Positions 1-8,654 are shown, counted from the stretch's first letter. The stretch: DNA of 64,000 bases from Pectobacterium cacticida (GCF_036885195.1 NZ_CP133656.1:930001-994000), one strand, 5' to 3'. Notes: generated from the sequence alone by a model not told the origin. Made by a program: numbers and translations.

Positions 1-813
1 GGATTCGGCGCGCGTATGTTGCGCCTGCGCATGCGTTACCCTCGTTTGCTGCAGCGTCAGTTGCTCAAACCAGCGCAGCGCAGTCAGTGTTTGCTCACGT
101 TCGGCGTTGCGCTGTTGCTCCTGTTGCGTCAGTTCGGCAAGCTGATTTTCTATCTGCTGGCGTTGTTCATCGCTCAATAATTGAATACTGAGTGCGCGCG
201 TCTGTAACGTGTTCAATGCGACGCTGGCTTGTTTGTGCTTGTCATAAACGCGTTCGGAAATCAGGCCGTAGATATCTGTACCCGTTAATTCTTCCAGAAG
301 TGCCGCCCTATCGTCCGCCTTAGCGTTGAGGAAGGCGGCAAATTGTCCCTGCGATAACATCATAGATCGCGTAAAGCGGCCGAAATCCAACCCGGTGAGC
401 TGTGTGATCATGTCTTTTTTGTCATTCAGCTTTTCACACAGAATTTTACCGCCTTCAATAAGCGCGAGTTCGGCCTTGGGAGACTGTAAGTTGCCATCAG
501 GCGCATTTCTTGCCCTACGTTGGCTCCAGAAGGCACGATATCCGACGCCTTTGACCTCAAATTCGACCTCGGCAAGGCATTCTGCGGTGTTACGCGTCAT
601 CAAATCATTCTGGCTGGCGGAAAGCAGCCCAAGGCGTGGCGTCTCGTGGTATAACGCCAGACAAATGGCGTCGAGTAGCGTCGTTTTCCCGGCGCCTGTC
701 GGGCCGGTAATGGCGAATAGAGCGTTGCTGGAAAAAGGCTCCTGCGTGAAATCGATCTTCCATTCGCCTTTCAACGCGTTAAGGTTTTTTAAGCGCAGGC
801 TGAGAATTTTCAT
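1..813 (-). CDS. sbcC: Exonuclease SbcC, N-terminal part (runs off window)
   Basis: Large SMC/Rad50-like ATPase subunit of the SbcCD nuclease, which opens hairpins and trims DNA ends. About 271 codons are visible, beginning at the ATG at 813 and reading leftwards off the window edge. The protein opens MKILSLRLKNLNALKGEW and carries a Walker A motif GPTGAGKTTLLDAICLALYH near residues 30-50, as expected for the N-terminal half of the ABC head; the rest of the visible part enters the coiled coil. The start overlaps the sbcD stop in an ATGA arrangement, so the two genes are translationally coupled. The C-terminal head and zinc hook lie outside the window. Confidence 0.93.
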   Translation of the reverse strand, partial: MKILSLRLKNLNALKGEWKIDFTQEPFSSNALFAITGPTGAGKTTLLDAICLALYHETPRLGLLSASQNDLMTRNTAECLAEVEFEVKGVGYRAFWSQRRARNAPDGNLQSPKAELALIEGGKILCEKLNDKKDMITQLTGLDFGRFTRSMMLSQGQFAAFLNAKADDRAALLEELTGTDIYGLISERVYDKHKQASVALNTLQTRALSIQLLSDEQRQQIENQLAELTQQEQQRNAEREQTLTALRWFEQLTLQQTRVTHAQAQHTRAES

Positions 814-2054
814 TCGGCAGCCTCGCTATTTTCTAATTCGTTAATAACCTGATTAAACAGCGTGCGCATGCGCTGTTGGCAACCATTTTCCAGGTCGGCC
901 TCCATTGCCAGACGACGTTCAAAAACGTCATAAACACTTAATTCATTCAGCGTTTCCTTATCCTGTCGGATAATCGCCTGCATACGTTGTTCACGTGCGC
1001 GCCGGAGTCGAAGCACCTCGACAGGCAAGCCCTCGGTCATGGCCTGAATGCGTTTCTGCATGTCGCTCAGGTAATCCTGCGTGTTGAGTTCGATATCCAG
1101 CCATACCGGTTTATCCCCTTGATAGGTTTTGAAAGCGGTGAGCCGCTGCTCAATGTCGCGCAGACTGCCTTTCATCAACAGCATCGGCTGGGTCACGGGG
1201 ATTGGCAGGGTATCTATCTGTATCCGTGGCGGTGTTTTCGACAAATCATCGGCGGTGAAGCTGACCAGACAGACTGATTTCTCACTGTTGAGTTCATCAA
1301 AACTGAGCGGGATGGGGGAACCGCTGTAGCGAATATGCTCACTTTGGGTTACGCGTTGCGGCCGATGAATATGGCCAAGCGCGATATAATCTGCGGGAGG
1401 GAAAGCCTGGGCAGGGAAAGCATCGAGCGTGCCAATATAGATGTCACGCACAGATTCGGAGGCGGTCGCGCCAATGGTCGTCAGGTGCCCGGTTGCAATA
1501 ATCGGTAGCGGCAGGCCGAGTTCATCACGTTTTTGGCAAGCCAGTTGGTAACTGCGCTGGTAGTGCGTCGTAATCGCTTCCTGAAGCGCGAACTGTTTTT
1601 CATCGCCTGATTGCCCGGCTTTGCTAGTGAGCACATCTCGTGGACGCAAATAAGGAATTGCGCAGAGCAGGGCGCCGGGTTGATGCTGACGGTTTTCCAG
1701 TAACAGCACCTGTTGAGCGGGATCATCACTGGCGCTGGCAACGACCTGCGTATTCAGGCAGGCCAGTACATCACGGGATTCGTTTAACATCGCCACCGAG
1801 TCATGGTTTCCACCGAGAATGACAAGCTGGCAGCCTGTTCGCTGTAGTTCAACGACAAAGCGATAGTACATTTCTCGCGCATAGCTAGGGGGGGAACCGT
1901 TATCAAAAATATCCCCCGCGACGATAACAGCGTCGACTTCATGTTGAACCACCTGGGCAATGAGCCAGTGCAGGAAAGCCTGATGTTCCGCGGCGCGGCT
2001 TTTGGAATAAAAATATTGTCCTAAATGCCAATCGGCGGTGTGGATAATGCGCAT
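810..2054 (-). CDS. sbcD: Exonuclease SbcD, Mre11-type nuclease subunit
   Basis: Metallophosphatase subunit of the SbcCD DNA repair nuclease (Mre11 homologue), 414 aa against about 400 in E. coli. The phosphoesterase motifs appear in order: TADWHLGQ near the start (metal-binding DxH), VAGDIFDNGS (GDxxD), LGGNHDS (GNHD) and ALGHIHRPQ (GHxH). The C-terminal third is the capping region that meets SbcC. It is first in a leftward sbcDC operon and overlaps sbcC by 4 bases. It is divergent from phoB across a 299-base gap, the same arrangement as in E. coli. Confidence 0.96.
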   Translation of the reverse strand: MRIIHTADWHLGQYFYSKSRAAEHQAFLHWLIAQVVQHEVDAVIVAGDIFDNGSPPSYAREMYYRFVVELQRTGCQLVILGGNHDSVAMLNESRDVLACLNTQVVASASDDPAQQVLLLENRQHQPGALLCAIPYLRPRDVLTSKAGQSGDEKQFALQEAITTHYQRSYQLACQKRDELGLPLPIIATGHLTTIGATASESVRDIYIGTLDAFPAQAFPPADYIALGHIHRPQRVTQSEHIRYSGSPIPLSFDELNSEKSVCLVSFTADDLSKTPPRIQIDTLPIPVTQPMLLMKGSLRDIEQRLTAFKTYQGDKPVWLDIELNTQDYLSDMQKRIQAMTEGLPVEVLRLRRAREQRMQAIIRQDKETLNELSVYDVFERRLAMEADLENGCQQRMRTLFNQVINELENSEAAE

Positions 2055-2285
2055 TGGGCTCTCTCAATATTTATACGATAGGCATTGTCATTATTCATTA
2101 TGCGAATTGCGAATAAGGAAACGCCTATCTCGTCGCGATAGTGATCTGTCATCGTCATGCTACGATTATATAGAGCAAGGGTGATGGCTGTCGCGCGGGG
2201 AATTGAGCGTTTGCAATGCGGCTCGAAAAACAGGATGTCTAGGGTGCAATAGCCTACAATGAGAGGTCAGGCGTTTTTCATAAAT

Positions 2286-2303
2286 CTGTCATAAAACTGA
2301 CGC
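2286..2303 (+). promoter_or_regulatory. Pho box upstream of phoB
   Basis: CTGTCATAAAACTGACGC fits the PhoB-binding consensus (CTGTCATA-AT-CTGTCA type 11-base repeats), and a third weaker TTTTTCATAAA unit sits directly upstream. It ends 50 bases before the phoB start, where an autoregulatory PhoB site is expected. The rest of the 2055-2353 intergenic region must also hold the sbcDC promoter, which I could not place. Confidence 0.85.
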
Positions 2304-2353
2304 ATAATGCCTCCGCCTGCTAACAGCGACGATGATTAACGACAGGATTAACG

Positions 2354-3043
2354 ATGGCAAAACGCATATTAGTCGTGGAAGATGAAGCACCAATCCGTGA
2401 AATGGTTTGCTTTGTACTGGAGCAAAATGGCTATCAGCCAGTTGAAGCTGAAGATTATGACAGCGCGGTAACGCAGTTGTCGGAACCCTTTCCTGATTTG
2501 GTGCTATTAGACTGGATGCTGCCGGGTGGTTCGGGCTTGCAATTTATCAAGCATATGAAGCGGGAGGCGCTGACGCGTGATATTCCGGTGATGATGTTGA
2601 CCGCCCGCGGTGAGGAAGAGGACCGTGTGCGCGGGCTGGAAGTCGGCGCGGATGATTATATTACCAAGCCGTTTTCGCCCAAAGAGTTGGTTGCACGCAT
2701 CAAAGCGGTTATGCGCCGCATTTCGCCGATGGCGGTGGAAGATGTGATCGAAATGCGTGGATTAAGCCTCGATCCTTCCTCGCATCGCGTGACGACCGAA
2801 GAGCTTGCGTTGGACATGGGGCCGACGGAATTTAAATTGCTGCATTTTTTTATGACACACCCCGAGCGTGTTTATAGTCGGGAACAGTTGCTCAATCATG
2901 TGTGGGGCACTAACGTTTATGTAGAAGATCGAACCGTCGATGTCCATATTCGTCGCCTGCGTAAAGCGCTGGAAACCAGCGGGCATGACAAAATGGTGCA
3001 AACCGTTCGGGGAACGGGTTACCGTTTTTCAACGCGTTACTGA
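2354..3043 (+). CDS. phoB: Phosphate regulon response regulator PhoB
   Basis: OmpR/PhoB-family transcription factor that, once phosphorylated by PhoR under phosphate limitation, binds Pho boxes and activates phosphate scavenging genes. At 229 aa it has the same length as E. coli PhoB. The receiver domain (about 1-120) has the acidic pair in VVEDE, the phosphoacceptor D53 in LLDWMLPG and the conserved Lys in ITKPFSPKE. The C-terminal winged helix (about 130-229) ends RTVDVHIRRLRKALE and VRGTGYRF. A Pho box lies 50 bases upstream and phoR follows after 27 bases, so the operon is very probably autoregulated. Confidence 0.98.
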   Translation: MAKRILVVEDEAPIREMVCFVLEQNGYQPVEAEDYDSAVTQLSEPFPDLVLLDWMLPGGSGLQFIKHMKREALTRDIPVMMLTARGEEEDRVRGLEVGADDYITKPFSPKELVARIKAVMRRISPMAVEDVIEMRGLSLDPSSHRVTTEELALDMGPTEFKLLHFFMTHPERVYSREQLLNHVWGTNVYVEDRTVDVHIRRLRKALETSGHDKMVQTVRGTGYRFSTRY

Positions 3044-3070
3044 GGTGGTATTCACCGGAGAAATGTTAAC

Positions 3071-4393
3071 GTGCTAGAGCGTTTATCCTGGAAAAGGCTA
3101 GCATTGGAGCTGGCTTTTTTTTGTTTGCCTGCGGTGCTACTGGGGCTGATTTTTGGCTATCTGCCCTGGTTCCTGCTGGTCGCCGTACTGAGCCTGCTCT
3201 GCTGGAATTTTTATAACCAGTTGAAACTATCCCATTGGCTGTGGGTCGATCGCAGTATGACGCCGCCGCCCGGCCGTTGGAGCTGGGAGCCGCTGTTTTA
3301 CGGCCTTTATCAGATGCAATTACGTAATCGCCGCCGTCGCCGCGAACTGGCGCTTTTAATCAAACGATTCCGTAGCGGTGCCGAATCTTTACCCGATGCC
3401 GTGGTAATGACTACCGAAGACGGGACCATCTTTTGGTGTAATCATCTGGCGCAGCATCTGTTAAGTTTCCGTTGGCCGGAGGATAACGGTCAAAATATTC
3501 TTAACTTATTACGTTATCCCGACTTTACCAATTACATGAAGGCGCAGGATTTTAGCCGCCCTCTCACACTGCAATTGAATAATTCCCACCATGTTGAATT
3601 TCGCATAATGCCGTATTCCGCAGGGCAGTTACTGATGGTGGTACGCGATGTTACGCAAATGCACCAGCTTGAAGGCGCCAGACGTAACTTTTTCGCTAAT
3701 GTCAGTCATGAGCTGCGAACGCCGCTTACGGTGCTGCAAGGGTATTTGGAAATGATGCAGGAAGATACGTTGGATGCGGCGTTGCGAGGGAAAGCGTTGA
3801 GTACGATGCAGGAGCAGACTCGGCGGATGGACGGATTAGTTAAACAACTGCTAACGTTATCCCGTATTGAGGCGGCTACGGCGATTGATCTAAATGAAAA
3901 AGTAGATATTCCGCTGATATTGCGCGTATTGCAACGAGAAGCGCAGACGCTGAGCCAGGGACGCCATGAGATAGTCTTCCGCGTAAATGAAAACCTTCGC
4001 GTGTTTGGCAATGAAGAACAACTCCGTAGCGCCGTATCCAATCTGGTCTATAACGCCGTTAACCATACTCCAGAAGGGACGCATATCGAAGTGTGTTGGC
4101 AGAAGGTTCCGCAGGGGGCGCAGTTTCAGGTTAGCGATAACGGGCCGGGAATTGCGGCCGAGCATTTACCACGCCTAACAGAACGCTTTTACCGGGTTGA
4201 CAAAGCGCGTTCACGGCAGACCGGTGGCAGCGGGCTGGGGCTGGCAATTGTTAAACACGCGCTCAGCCACCATGATTCCCGTCTGGAAATCATGAGCGAG
4301 GATGGTTTGGGAGCGCGATTTGTCTTTACCCTGCCGAACCCGTTGATTGTACCGACCTCTCTGGCCGAGAATACGACAAAATCTTCGGCCTGA
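3071..4393 (+). CDS. phoR: Phosphate regulon sensor kinase PhoR
   Basis: Inner-membrane histidine kinase and phosphatase for PhoB. It is 440 aa from a GTG start (MLERLSWKRLALEL, collinear with E. coli PhoR). Two N-terminal membrane segments lie at about 10-48 with no periplasmic sensor domain, followed by a charged linker, a PAS domain (about 96-190) and the dimerisation domain with His213 in FANVSHELRTPL. The catalytic ATPase domain shows the N box NLVYNAVNHTPEG, the G1 box DNGPGIA and GGSGLGLAIVKHAL. It lies between phoB and a PstS-like gene with short gaps, implying one transcript. Confidence 0.97.
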   Translation: MLERLSWKRLALELAFFCLPAVLLGLIFGYLPWFLLVAVLSLLCWNFYNQLKLSHWLWVDRSMTPPPGRWSWEPLFYGLYQMQLRNRRRRRELALLIKRFRSGAESLPDAVVMTTEDGTIFWCNHLAQHLLSFRWPEDNGQNILNLLRYPDFTNYMKAQDFSRPLTLQLNNSHHVEFRIMPYSAGQLLMVVRDVTQMHQLEGARRNFFANVSHELRTPLTVLQGYLEMMQEDTLDAALRGKALSTMQEQTRRMDGLVKQLLTLSRIEAATAIDLNEKVDIPLILRVLQREAQTLSQGRHEIVFRVNENLRVFGNEEQLRSAVSNLVYNAVNHTPEGTHIEVCWQKVPQGAQFQVSDNGPGIAAEHLPRLTERFYRVDKARSRQTGGSGLGLAIVKHALSHHDSRLEIMSEDGLGARFVFTLPNPLIVPTSLAENTTKSSA

Positions 4394-4408
4394 CGGAAAA
4401 TAGTATTG

Positions 4409-5347
4409 ATGAGACTCGCCATTCGTATTGCTGGCGCTTGGCTACTGCTGATCGGCGCGTTTTGTTTTGCTCAGCCTCGCCAGATGCTGGCGGGGAATCT
4501 ATCCAGCGCGGGATCGGATACGCTGGCTAATCTCATGACGTTCTGGGCGGCTGATTTCAACCAGCACTACCCAAACGTGAATTTACAGATTCAGGCCGCT
4601 GGGTCATCTTCCGCGCCAACGTCTCTGGCATCGGGAGCGGCGCAACTTGGGCCGATGAGCCGGGCGATGAAAGCCAGTGAAATCGAGGCATTTGTCCGAC
4701 ACTATGGTTATCCACCCTTGGCTGTGCCGGTAGCGATGGATGCGCTGGTTGTGTTGGTTAATCAGGATAACCCACTACCTGGGCTGAATGTTTCACAGTT
4801 GGATGCAATCTTTTCCATTACGCAGCGCTGCGGCCACCACCAGCCGATAAAATTCTGGGGCGACCTCGGCTTGCACGGCAGTTGGCAACGGCGCGCGTTA
4901 CTGCGCTATGGACGAAATTCAGCGTCGGGAACCTATGGCTTTTTCAAACAAAGGGCGCTTTGCAGCGGTGATTTTCTTCCGCAAGTGAATGAGTTGCCCG
5001 GATCGTCCTCTGTCGTGCAGGCCGTTGCCGCCTCAACCGAGGCTATTGGCTACGCCAGCGTGGGCTTTCGCGCGAGTGGAGTCAGGATGGTACCTCTGGC
5101 GGTGGAAGGGCACGATTATATCTTCCCCTCAACTGAAAATATCCGCAGTGGTTTATATCCCTACACCCGCTATCTCTACATCTATGTGAATAAGGCACCC
5201 GGCCAGGCGCTGGATGCGCTGGTGGCGGCTTTTTTAGATCGCGTGCTCTCTGAAACGGGGCAGTCGCTGGTCAGCCAGGATGGTTACCTGCCATTGCCGG
5301 AGGCCGTGCGGCATCAGGCGCGACAGCAGATTGGCTTGCTGAAATAA
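4409..5347 (+). CDS. PstS-family periplasmic phosphate-binding-like protein, phoBR-linked
   Basis: A 312-aa exported solute-binding protein of the PstS/PBP-like family. A hydrophobic signal (AIRIAGAWLLLIGAFCFA) is followed by SSAGSDTLANLM, a phosphate-contact-like SSSAPTSLASGAAQLGPMSR and GRNSASGTYGFFK, all typical of PstS ligand loops. I chose the ATG at 4409 over an in-frame TTG one codon earlier because GGAAA lies about 10 bases before it. It begins 15 bases after phoR, so it probably joins the phoBR transcript and the Pho regulon. No Pst permease or PhoU genes lie nearby, so a sensing, scavenging or accessory role is open. E. coli has no gene at this place. It is shorter than E. coli PstS (346 aa). 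Confidence 0.85.
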   Translation: MRLAIRIAGAWLLLIGAFCFAQPRQMLAGNLSSAGSDTLANLMTFWAADFNQHYPNVNLQIQAAGSSSAPTSLASGAAQLGPMSRAMKASEIEAFVRHYGYPPLAVPVAMDALVVLVNQDNPLPGLNVSQLDAIFSITQRCGHHQPIKFWGDLGLHGSWQRRALLRYGRNSASGTYGFFKQRALCSGDFLPQVNELPGSSSVVQAVAASTEAIGYASVGFRASGVRMVPLAVEGHDYIFPSTENIRSGLYPYTRYLYIYVNKAPGQALDALVAAFLDRVLSETGQSLVSQDGYLPLPEAVRHQARQQIGLLK

Positions 5348-5387
5348 TGTCGTCGCCTGTCCGTATATGACCATACTTAACCTTAAA

Positions 5388-5420
5388 TGAATTTTATTCA
5401 TGTTACATGAGCATTCTTCA
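5388..5420 (+). promoter_or_regulatory. Tandem MetR-type sites upstream of the MetE-like gene
   Basis: TGAATTTTATTCA (5388-5400) matches the MetR consensus TGAA-N5-TTCA exactly. TGAGCATTCTTCA (5408-5420) matches it with one mismatch, 20 bases downstream. Paired MetR sites occur upstream of metE in enterics. A perfect CCCTGATCAGGG palindrome (5425-5436) follows, flanked by two copies of GTTACATGA (5402-5410, 5436-5444). Confidence 0.55.
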
Positions 5421-5462
5421 ATTGCCCTGATCAGGGTTACATGACAGGATAGCGACAAATTC

Positions 5463-5494
5463 AGACGTCCAGATGGCTAAATAGATGTATGATG
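5463..5494 (+). promoter_or_regulatory. Tandem met boxes (MetJ operator)
   Basis: Four consecutive 8-base units, AGACGTCC, AGATGGCT, AAATAGAT and GTATGATG, resemble the MetJ consensus AGACGTCT; the first two match best (7/8 and 5/8). The array sits about 95 bases before the ATG at 5590, where the promoter should be, implying repression by MetJ with S-adenosylmethionine. Confidence 0.65.
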
Positions 5495-5589
5495 TAACAA
5501 TCATTCTGGATGATTATTTCATATAGAAACCATTTTCCAGTGTGCGTTTTTCTTGAAGAAGCGTGCGGGCAATAGTTCAGGAGCAATAC

Positions 5590-6699
5590 ATGGCAACCCA
5601 TTCATTCCCTTTTCGTGCCGAAATCGTCGGCAGTTTTCTCCGTCCAGCGGCCATCAAGCAGGCTCGCATTCAGCATCAGGCAGGCGAGATTGACGACATC
5701 ACTCTGCGTAATATCGAAGATCGTGAGATTTTGCGCGTAGTGGAAAAGCAACGTGAAGCGGGCTTGCAGGTGGTTACCGATGGTGAATTTCGTCGAGCCT
5801 GGTGGCACTTCGATTTCTTCGCCGATTTACATGGCGTAGAACGTTACGAAGCTGAACACGGTATCCAATTCAACGGTATTCAAACCAAATCCCATGCCAT
5901 TCGCGTTGTGGATAAAGTCCGTTTTAACGCCCAACATCCCATGCTCGATCATTTCCGCTATCTGAAGAGTATTTCAGGGGATGCCGTCGCCAAGATGACG
6001 ATTCCTAGTCCGAGCGTGATGCATTTTCGCGGTGGACGCAAAGCGATTGATGCAACGGTTTATCCCGATCTGGCCGACTATTTTGATGATCTGGCGCAAA
6101 CCTGGCGCGATGCGATTCACGCCTTTTATGATGCTGGCTGCCGTTTCCTGCAATTGGATGATACCGTATGGGCCTATCTCTGTTCAGACGATCAAAAGCG
6201 TCAGATGCGTGAACGTGGTGATGATCCGGCGCAATTAGCGCGCACGTATGCCGATGTCCTGAATAAAGCCTTGGCGGATAAACCCGCTGATTTGGTTATT
6301 GGTTTACATGTTTGCCGGGGTAATTTCCGATCAACCTGGATTTCCGAAGGCGGATATGAACCCGTGGCGGAAATTCTGTTTGGCGAAGTGAACGTCGATG
6401 CGTTTTTCCTGGAATACGATAGCGAAAGAGCGGGTGGGTTTGAGCCGCTGCGTTTTGTGAAGCCGGGTCATCAGCAGGTGGTGTTGGGGCTGATCACCAC
6501 CAAGACGGGTGAACTGGAAGATGCCGATGTGGTTCAGGCGCGTATTGAGGAAGCCACTAAGTATGTTGATATCAACCAGCTTTGTCTGAGCCCGCAGTGT
6601 GGTTTTGCCTCAACGGAAGAAGGGAATAGTCTGACCGAAGAGCAGCAGTGGAATAAGTTGAAACTTGTTGTGGATATTGCGCATCGCGTGTGGGGGTAA
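5590..6699 (+). CDS. Short MetE-like (YxjG/YxjH-type) methionine synthase family protein
   Basis: A 369-aa protein equivalent to the C-terminal catalytic barrel of cobalamin-independent methionine synthase, without the N-terminal barrel of full-length MetE (about 750 aa). Zinc ligands are visible as His240 and Cys242 in GLHVCRGN and Cys337 in LSPQCGF, with a probable Glu ligand in FFLEYD. The family is expected to transfer a methyl group to homocysteine; the methyl donor of this subfamily is not settled by sequence. The start is the ATG at 5590, with CAGGAG just upstream, rather than an in-frame GTG at 5563. MetR- and MetJ-type sites upstream place it in the methionine regulon, which supports the role. 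It stands alone as a transcription unit with its own terminator. Confidence 0.85.
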   Translation: MATHSFPFRAEIVGSFLRPAAIKQARIQHQAGEIDDITLRNIEDREILRVVEKQREAGLQVVTDGEFRRAWWHFDFFADLHGVERYEAEHGIQFNGIQTKSHAIRVVDKVRFNAQHPMLDHFRYLKSISGDAVAKMTIPSPSVMHFRGGRKAIDATVYPDLADYFDDLAQTWRDAIHAFYDAGCRFLQLDDTVWAYLCSDDQKRQMRERGDDPAQLARTYADVLNKALADKPADLVIGLHVCRGNFRSTWISEGGYEPVAEILFGEVNVDAFFLEYDSERAGGFEPLRFVKPGHQQVVLGLITTKTGELEDADVVQARIEEATKYVDINQLCLSPQCGFASTEEGNSLTEEQQWNKLKLVVDIAHRVWG

Positions 6700-6732
6700 A
6701 GCGCGTCACGTCGCGTTTGCCTGTCGATGATA

Positions 6733-6769
6733 AAAGGCCGGATCTCAGGATTCGGCCTTAATTTTTATT
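6733..6769 (+). terminator. Rho-independent terminator of the MetE-like gene
   Basis: AAGGCCG (6734-6740) pairs with CGGCCTT (6753-6759), followed by a T-rich tail AATTTTTATTTT. It lies 34 bases after the stop codon. Confidence 0.8.
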
Positions 6770-6776
6770 TTACGTA

Positions 6777-7197
6777 GAGCCCTAATGGGATAGGGTCTTA
6801 TCCTGATCGCTATCTATCTTATCCTGAGCAATGCGCTTAATGGTTGAAAAGCGCATGCCGCTACGGCATTGAACTCTTTTTTTGCAAAAAACATCGATAA
6901 ATGCATAAATCGTGTGATACGCAAACCACATTTAGCAGAATTTTATTCTAGCATTTCTATAAAATGCGGGCTGATATCTTGGTTTTAGGATCATCGCTTG
7001 TCTTTTAACGCTACAGAAGTTTTACTTATGCCCCTATATCGCTGTGCAAAATAACGCCTCTATGCGACTTGCCCTTTATACGTCGCCAGCGTGTTGATCG
7101 TTGTGCTTTTCGATTACCTATGTATGGGCCGATTTGTGGCAACAATACGCGACACAGCTTCTTTTTACCGATTTGATACAGGCATTACGACATCGCT
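6777..7197. other. Long non-coding region upstream of brnQ
   Basis: No convincing gene. It begins with GAGCCCTAATGGGATAGGG (6777-6795), which resembles the end of the dispersed repeat found at 37384 and 39918. Two exact 11-base repeats TCTTATCCTGA (6796-6806 and 6817-6827) lie 21 bases apart. Then ATGCGCTT (6831-6838) can pair with AAGCGCAT (6849-6856), and overlapping ATGCCG/CGGCAT (6855-6869) is followed by a T7 run. The remainder is AT-rich and presumably holds the brnQ promoter. Confidence 0.5.
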
Positions 7198-8520
7198 ATG
7201 AGTCATCGTTTAACGTCCAAAGATATTATGGCATTAGGTTTTATGACCTTTGCTTTATTCGTAGGCGCGGGGAATATTATTTTCCCGCCGATGGTGGGAG
7301 CGCAAGCGGGAGAACAGGTTTGGACGGCAGCGATAGGCTTCCTGCTTACGGCGGTGGGTTTGCCCGTGCTGACCGTGATCGCGCTAGCCCGGGTTGGCGG
7401 CGGTGTTGAAGCGCTGAGCTCGCCGATGGGTAAAAAAGCGGGTTTAGTTTTGGCTACGGTGTGCTATTTGGCCGTGGGGCCGCTGTTTGCGACGCCGCGC
7501 ACCGCAACGGTATCGTTTGAAGTCGGTCTGGCGCCTTTAGTCGGCAACACCGCGTCTCCGCTGTTGATTTATAGCCTGATTTATTTCGCCATTGTTATTG
7601 CGATATCCCTGTATCCAGGCAAATTGCTGGATACAGTAGGTCATGTACTCGCGCCATTGAAAATTCTGGCGCTGGCGGTGCTGGGGATAGCGGCAGTATT
7701 GTGGCCTGCCGGTTCGCCGATCCCTGCGTCTGAGGCGTATGAGCATTTGCCGTTTTCCACCGGTTTCGTCAACGGTTATCTGACGATGGATACACTGGGT
7801 GCGATGGTCTTTGGTATTGTGATCGTAAACGCCGCCCGATCTCGTGGCGTGACAAGCCCAGGGTTACTGACGCGTTACACCGTTTGGGCGGGATTAATTG
7901 CCGGTGTCGGTTTGACGCTGGTCTATTTAAGTCTTTTTCGGCTTGGCTCAGTCAGCGGTGAACTCGTGCCGCAGGCGCAAAACGGCGCTGAAATTCTTCA
8001 CGCTTACGTGCAACACACCTTTGGCAATATGGGCAGCAGTTTTCTGGCGTTGCTAATTTTCATCGCATGTCTGGTGACGGCGGTGGGGCTAACCTGTGCC
8101 TGTGCCGAATTCTTTGCACAATATCTACCGCTGTCCTATCGCACGCTGGTATGGGTATTAGGCGCATTTTCTATGGTGGTATCCAATTTGGGCTTAAGCC
8201 ATCTGATCCAGCTCTCTATTCCTGTACTTACGGCAATTTATCCGCCGTGTATCATTCTGGTGTTATTGAGCTTTACGCTACGTTGGTGGAATAGTGCTTC
8301 TCGTATTGTGGCGCCTGTGATGTTAGTCAGTCTGTTATTTGGCATGATCGATGGTATAAAGTCGTCGACTTTCAAATCACTATTGCCAGAGTGGGGCCTT
8401 AACCTGCCACTCAGTGAACAAGGATTGGCCTGGTTGCCGCCATCGCTGCTAGTTTTGTTGGTTGTAGTGATTTATGACAGACAATGCGGTCGCCGGGACG
8501 TGGCGGTACATCAGTCATAG
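7198..8520 (+). CDS. brnQ: Branched-chain amino acid transporter BrnQ (LivII carrier)
   Basis: Cation-coupled inner-membrane carrier for leucine, isoleucine and valine, 440 aa (E. coli 439). The N-terminus MSHRLTSKDIMALGFMTFAL and the GAGNIIFPPMVG motif in the first membrane segment are characteristic of the LIVCS family. About twelve hydrophobic segments follow, with a short hydrophilic C-terminal tail. It keeps its E. coli place downstream of phoR, here separated from it by the PstS-like and MetE-like genes. A strong terminator follows, so it is probably monocistronic. Confidence 0.96.
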   Translation: MSHRLTSKDIMALGFMTFALFVGAGNIIFPPMVGAQAGEQVWTAAIGFLLTAVGLPVLTVIALARVGGGVEALSSPMGKKAGLVLATVCYLAVGPLFATPRTATVSFEVGLAPLVGNTASPLLIYSLIYFAIVIAISLYPGKLLDTVGHVLAPLKILALAVLGIAAVLWPAGSPIPASEAYEHLPFSTGFVNGYLTMDTLGAMVFGIVIVNAARSRGVTSPGLLTRYTVWAGLIAGVGLTLVYLSLFRLGSVSGELVPQAQNGAEILHAYVQHTFGNMGSSFLALLIFIACLVTAVGLTCACAEFFAQYLPLSYRTLVWVLGAFSMVVSNLGLSHLIQLSIPVLTAIYPPCIILVLLSFTLRWWNSASRIVAPVMLVSLLFGMIDGIKSSTFKSLLPEWGLNLPLSEQGLAWLPPSLLVLLVVVIYDRQCGRRDVAVHQS

Positions 8521-8585
8521 CGTTTTCTCACTGCGCCGAGGCTGTTTGATGCCGTATTGTTCAAGTGTCATGTTGGATTTCTGTA

Positions 8586-8616
8586 CCACAGGCAGAGGCC
8601 TGTGGTTTTTCTTTTT
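8586..8616 (+). terminator. Terminator between brnQ and proY
   Basis: CCACAGGC (8586-8593) and GCCTGTGG (8598-8605) form a perfect 8-base stem with a 4-base loop, followed by TTTTTCTTTTT. Confidence 0.9.
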
Positions 8617-8654
8617 GTCCTATTTTTTTTGTCTAAGACAGGGTTTGCTTATCA

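Noticed and set aside
326..844. A 172-aa plus-strand frame opposite sbcC
   Set aside because: It is the antisense shadow of the conserved Walker A region of sbcC.
7101..7409. A 102-aa plus-strand frame overlapping the brnQ start
   Set aside because: It overlaps brnQ in another frame, where brnQ clearly codes.
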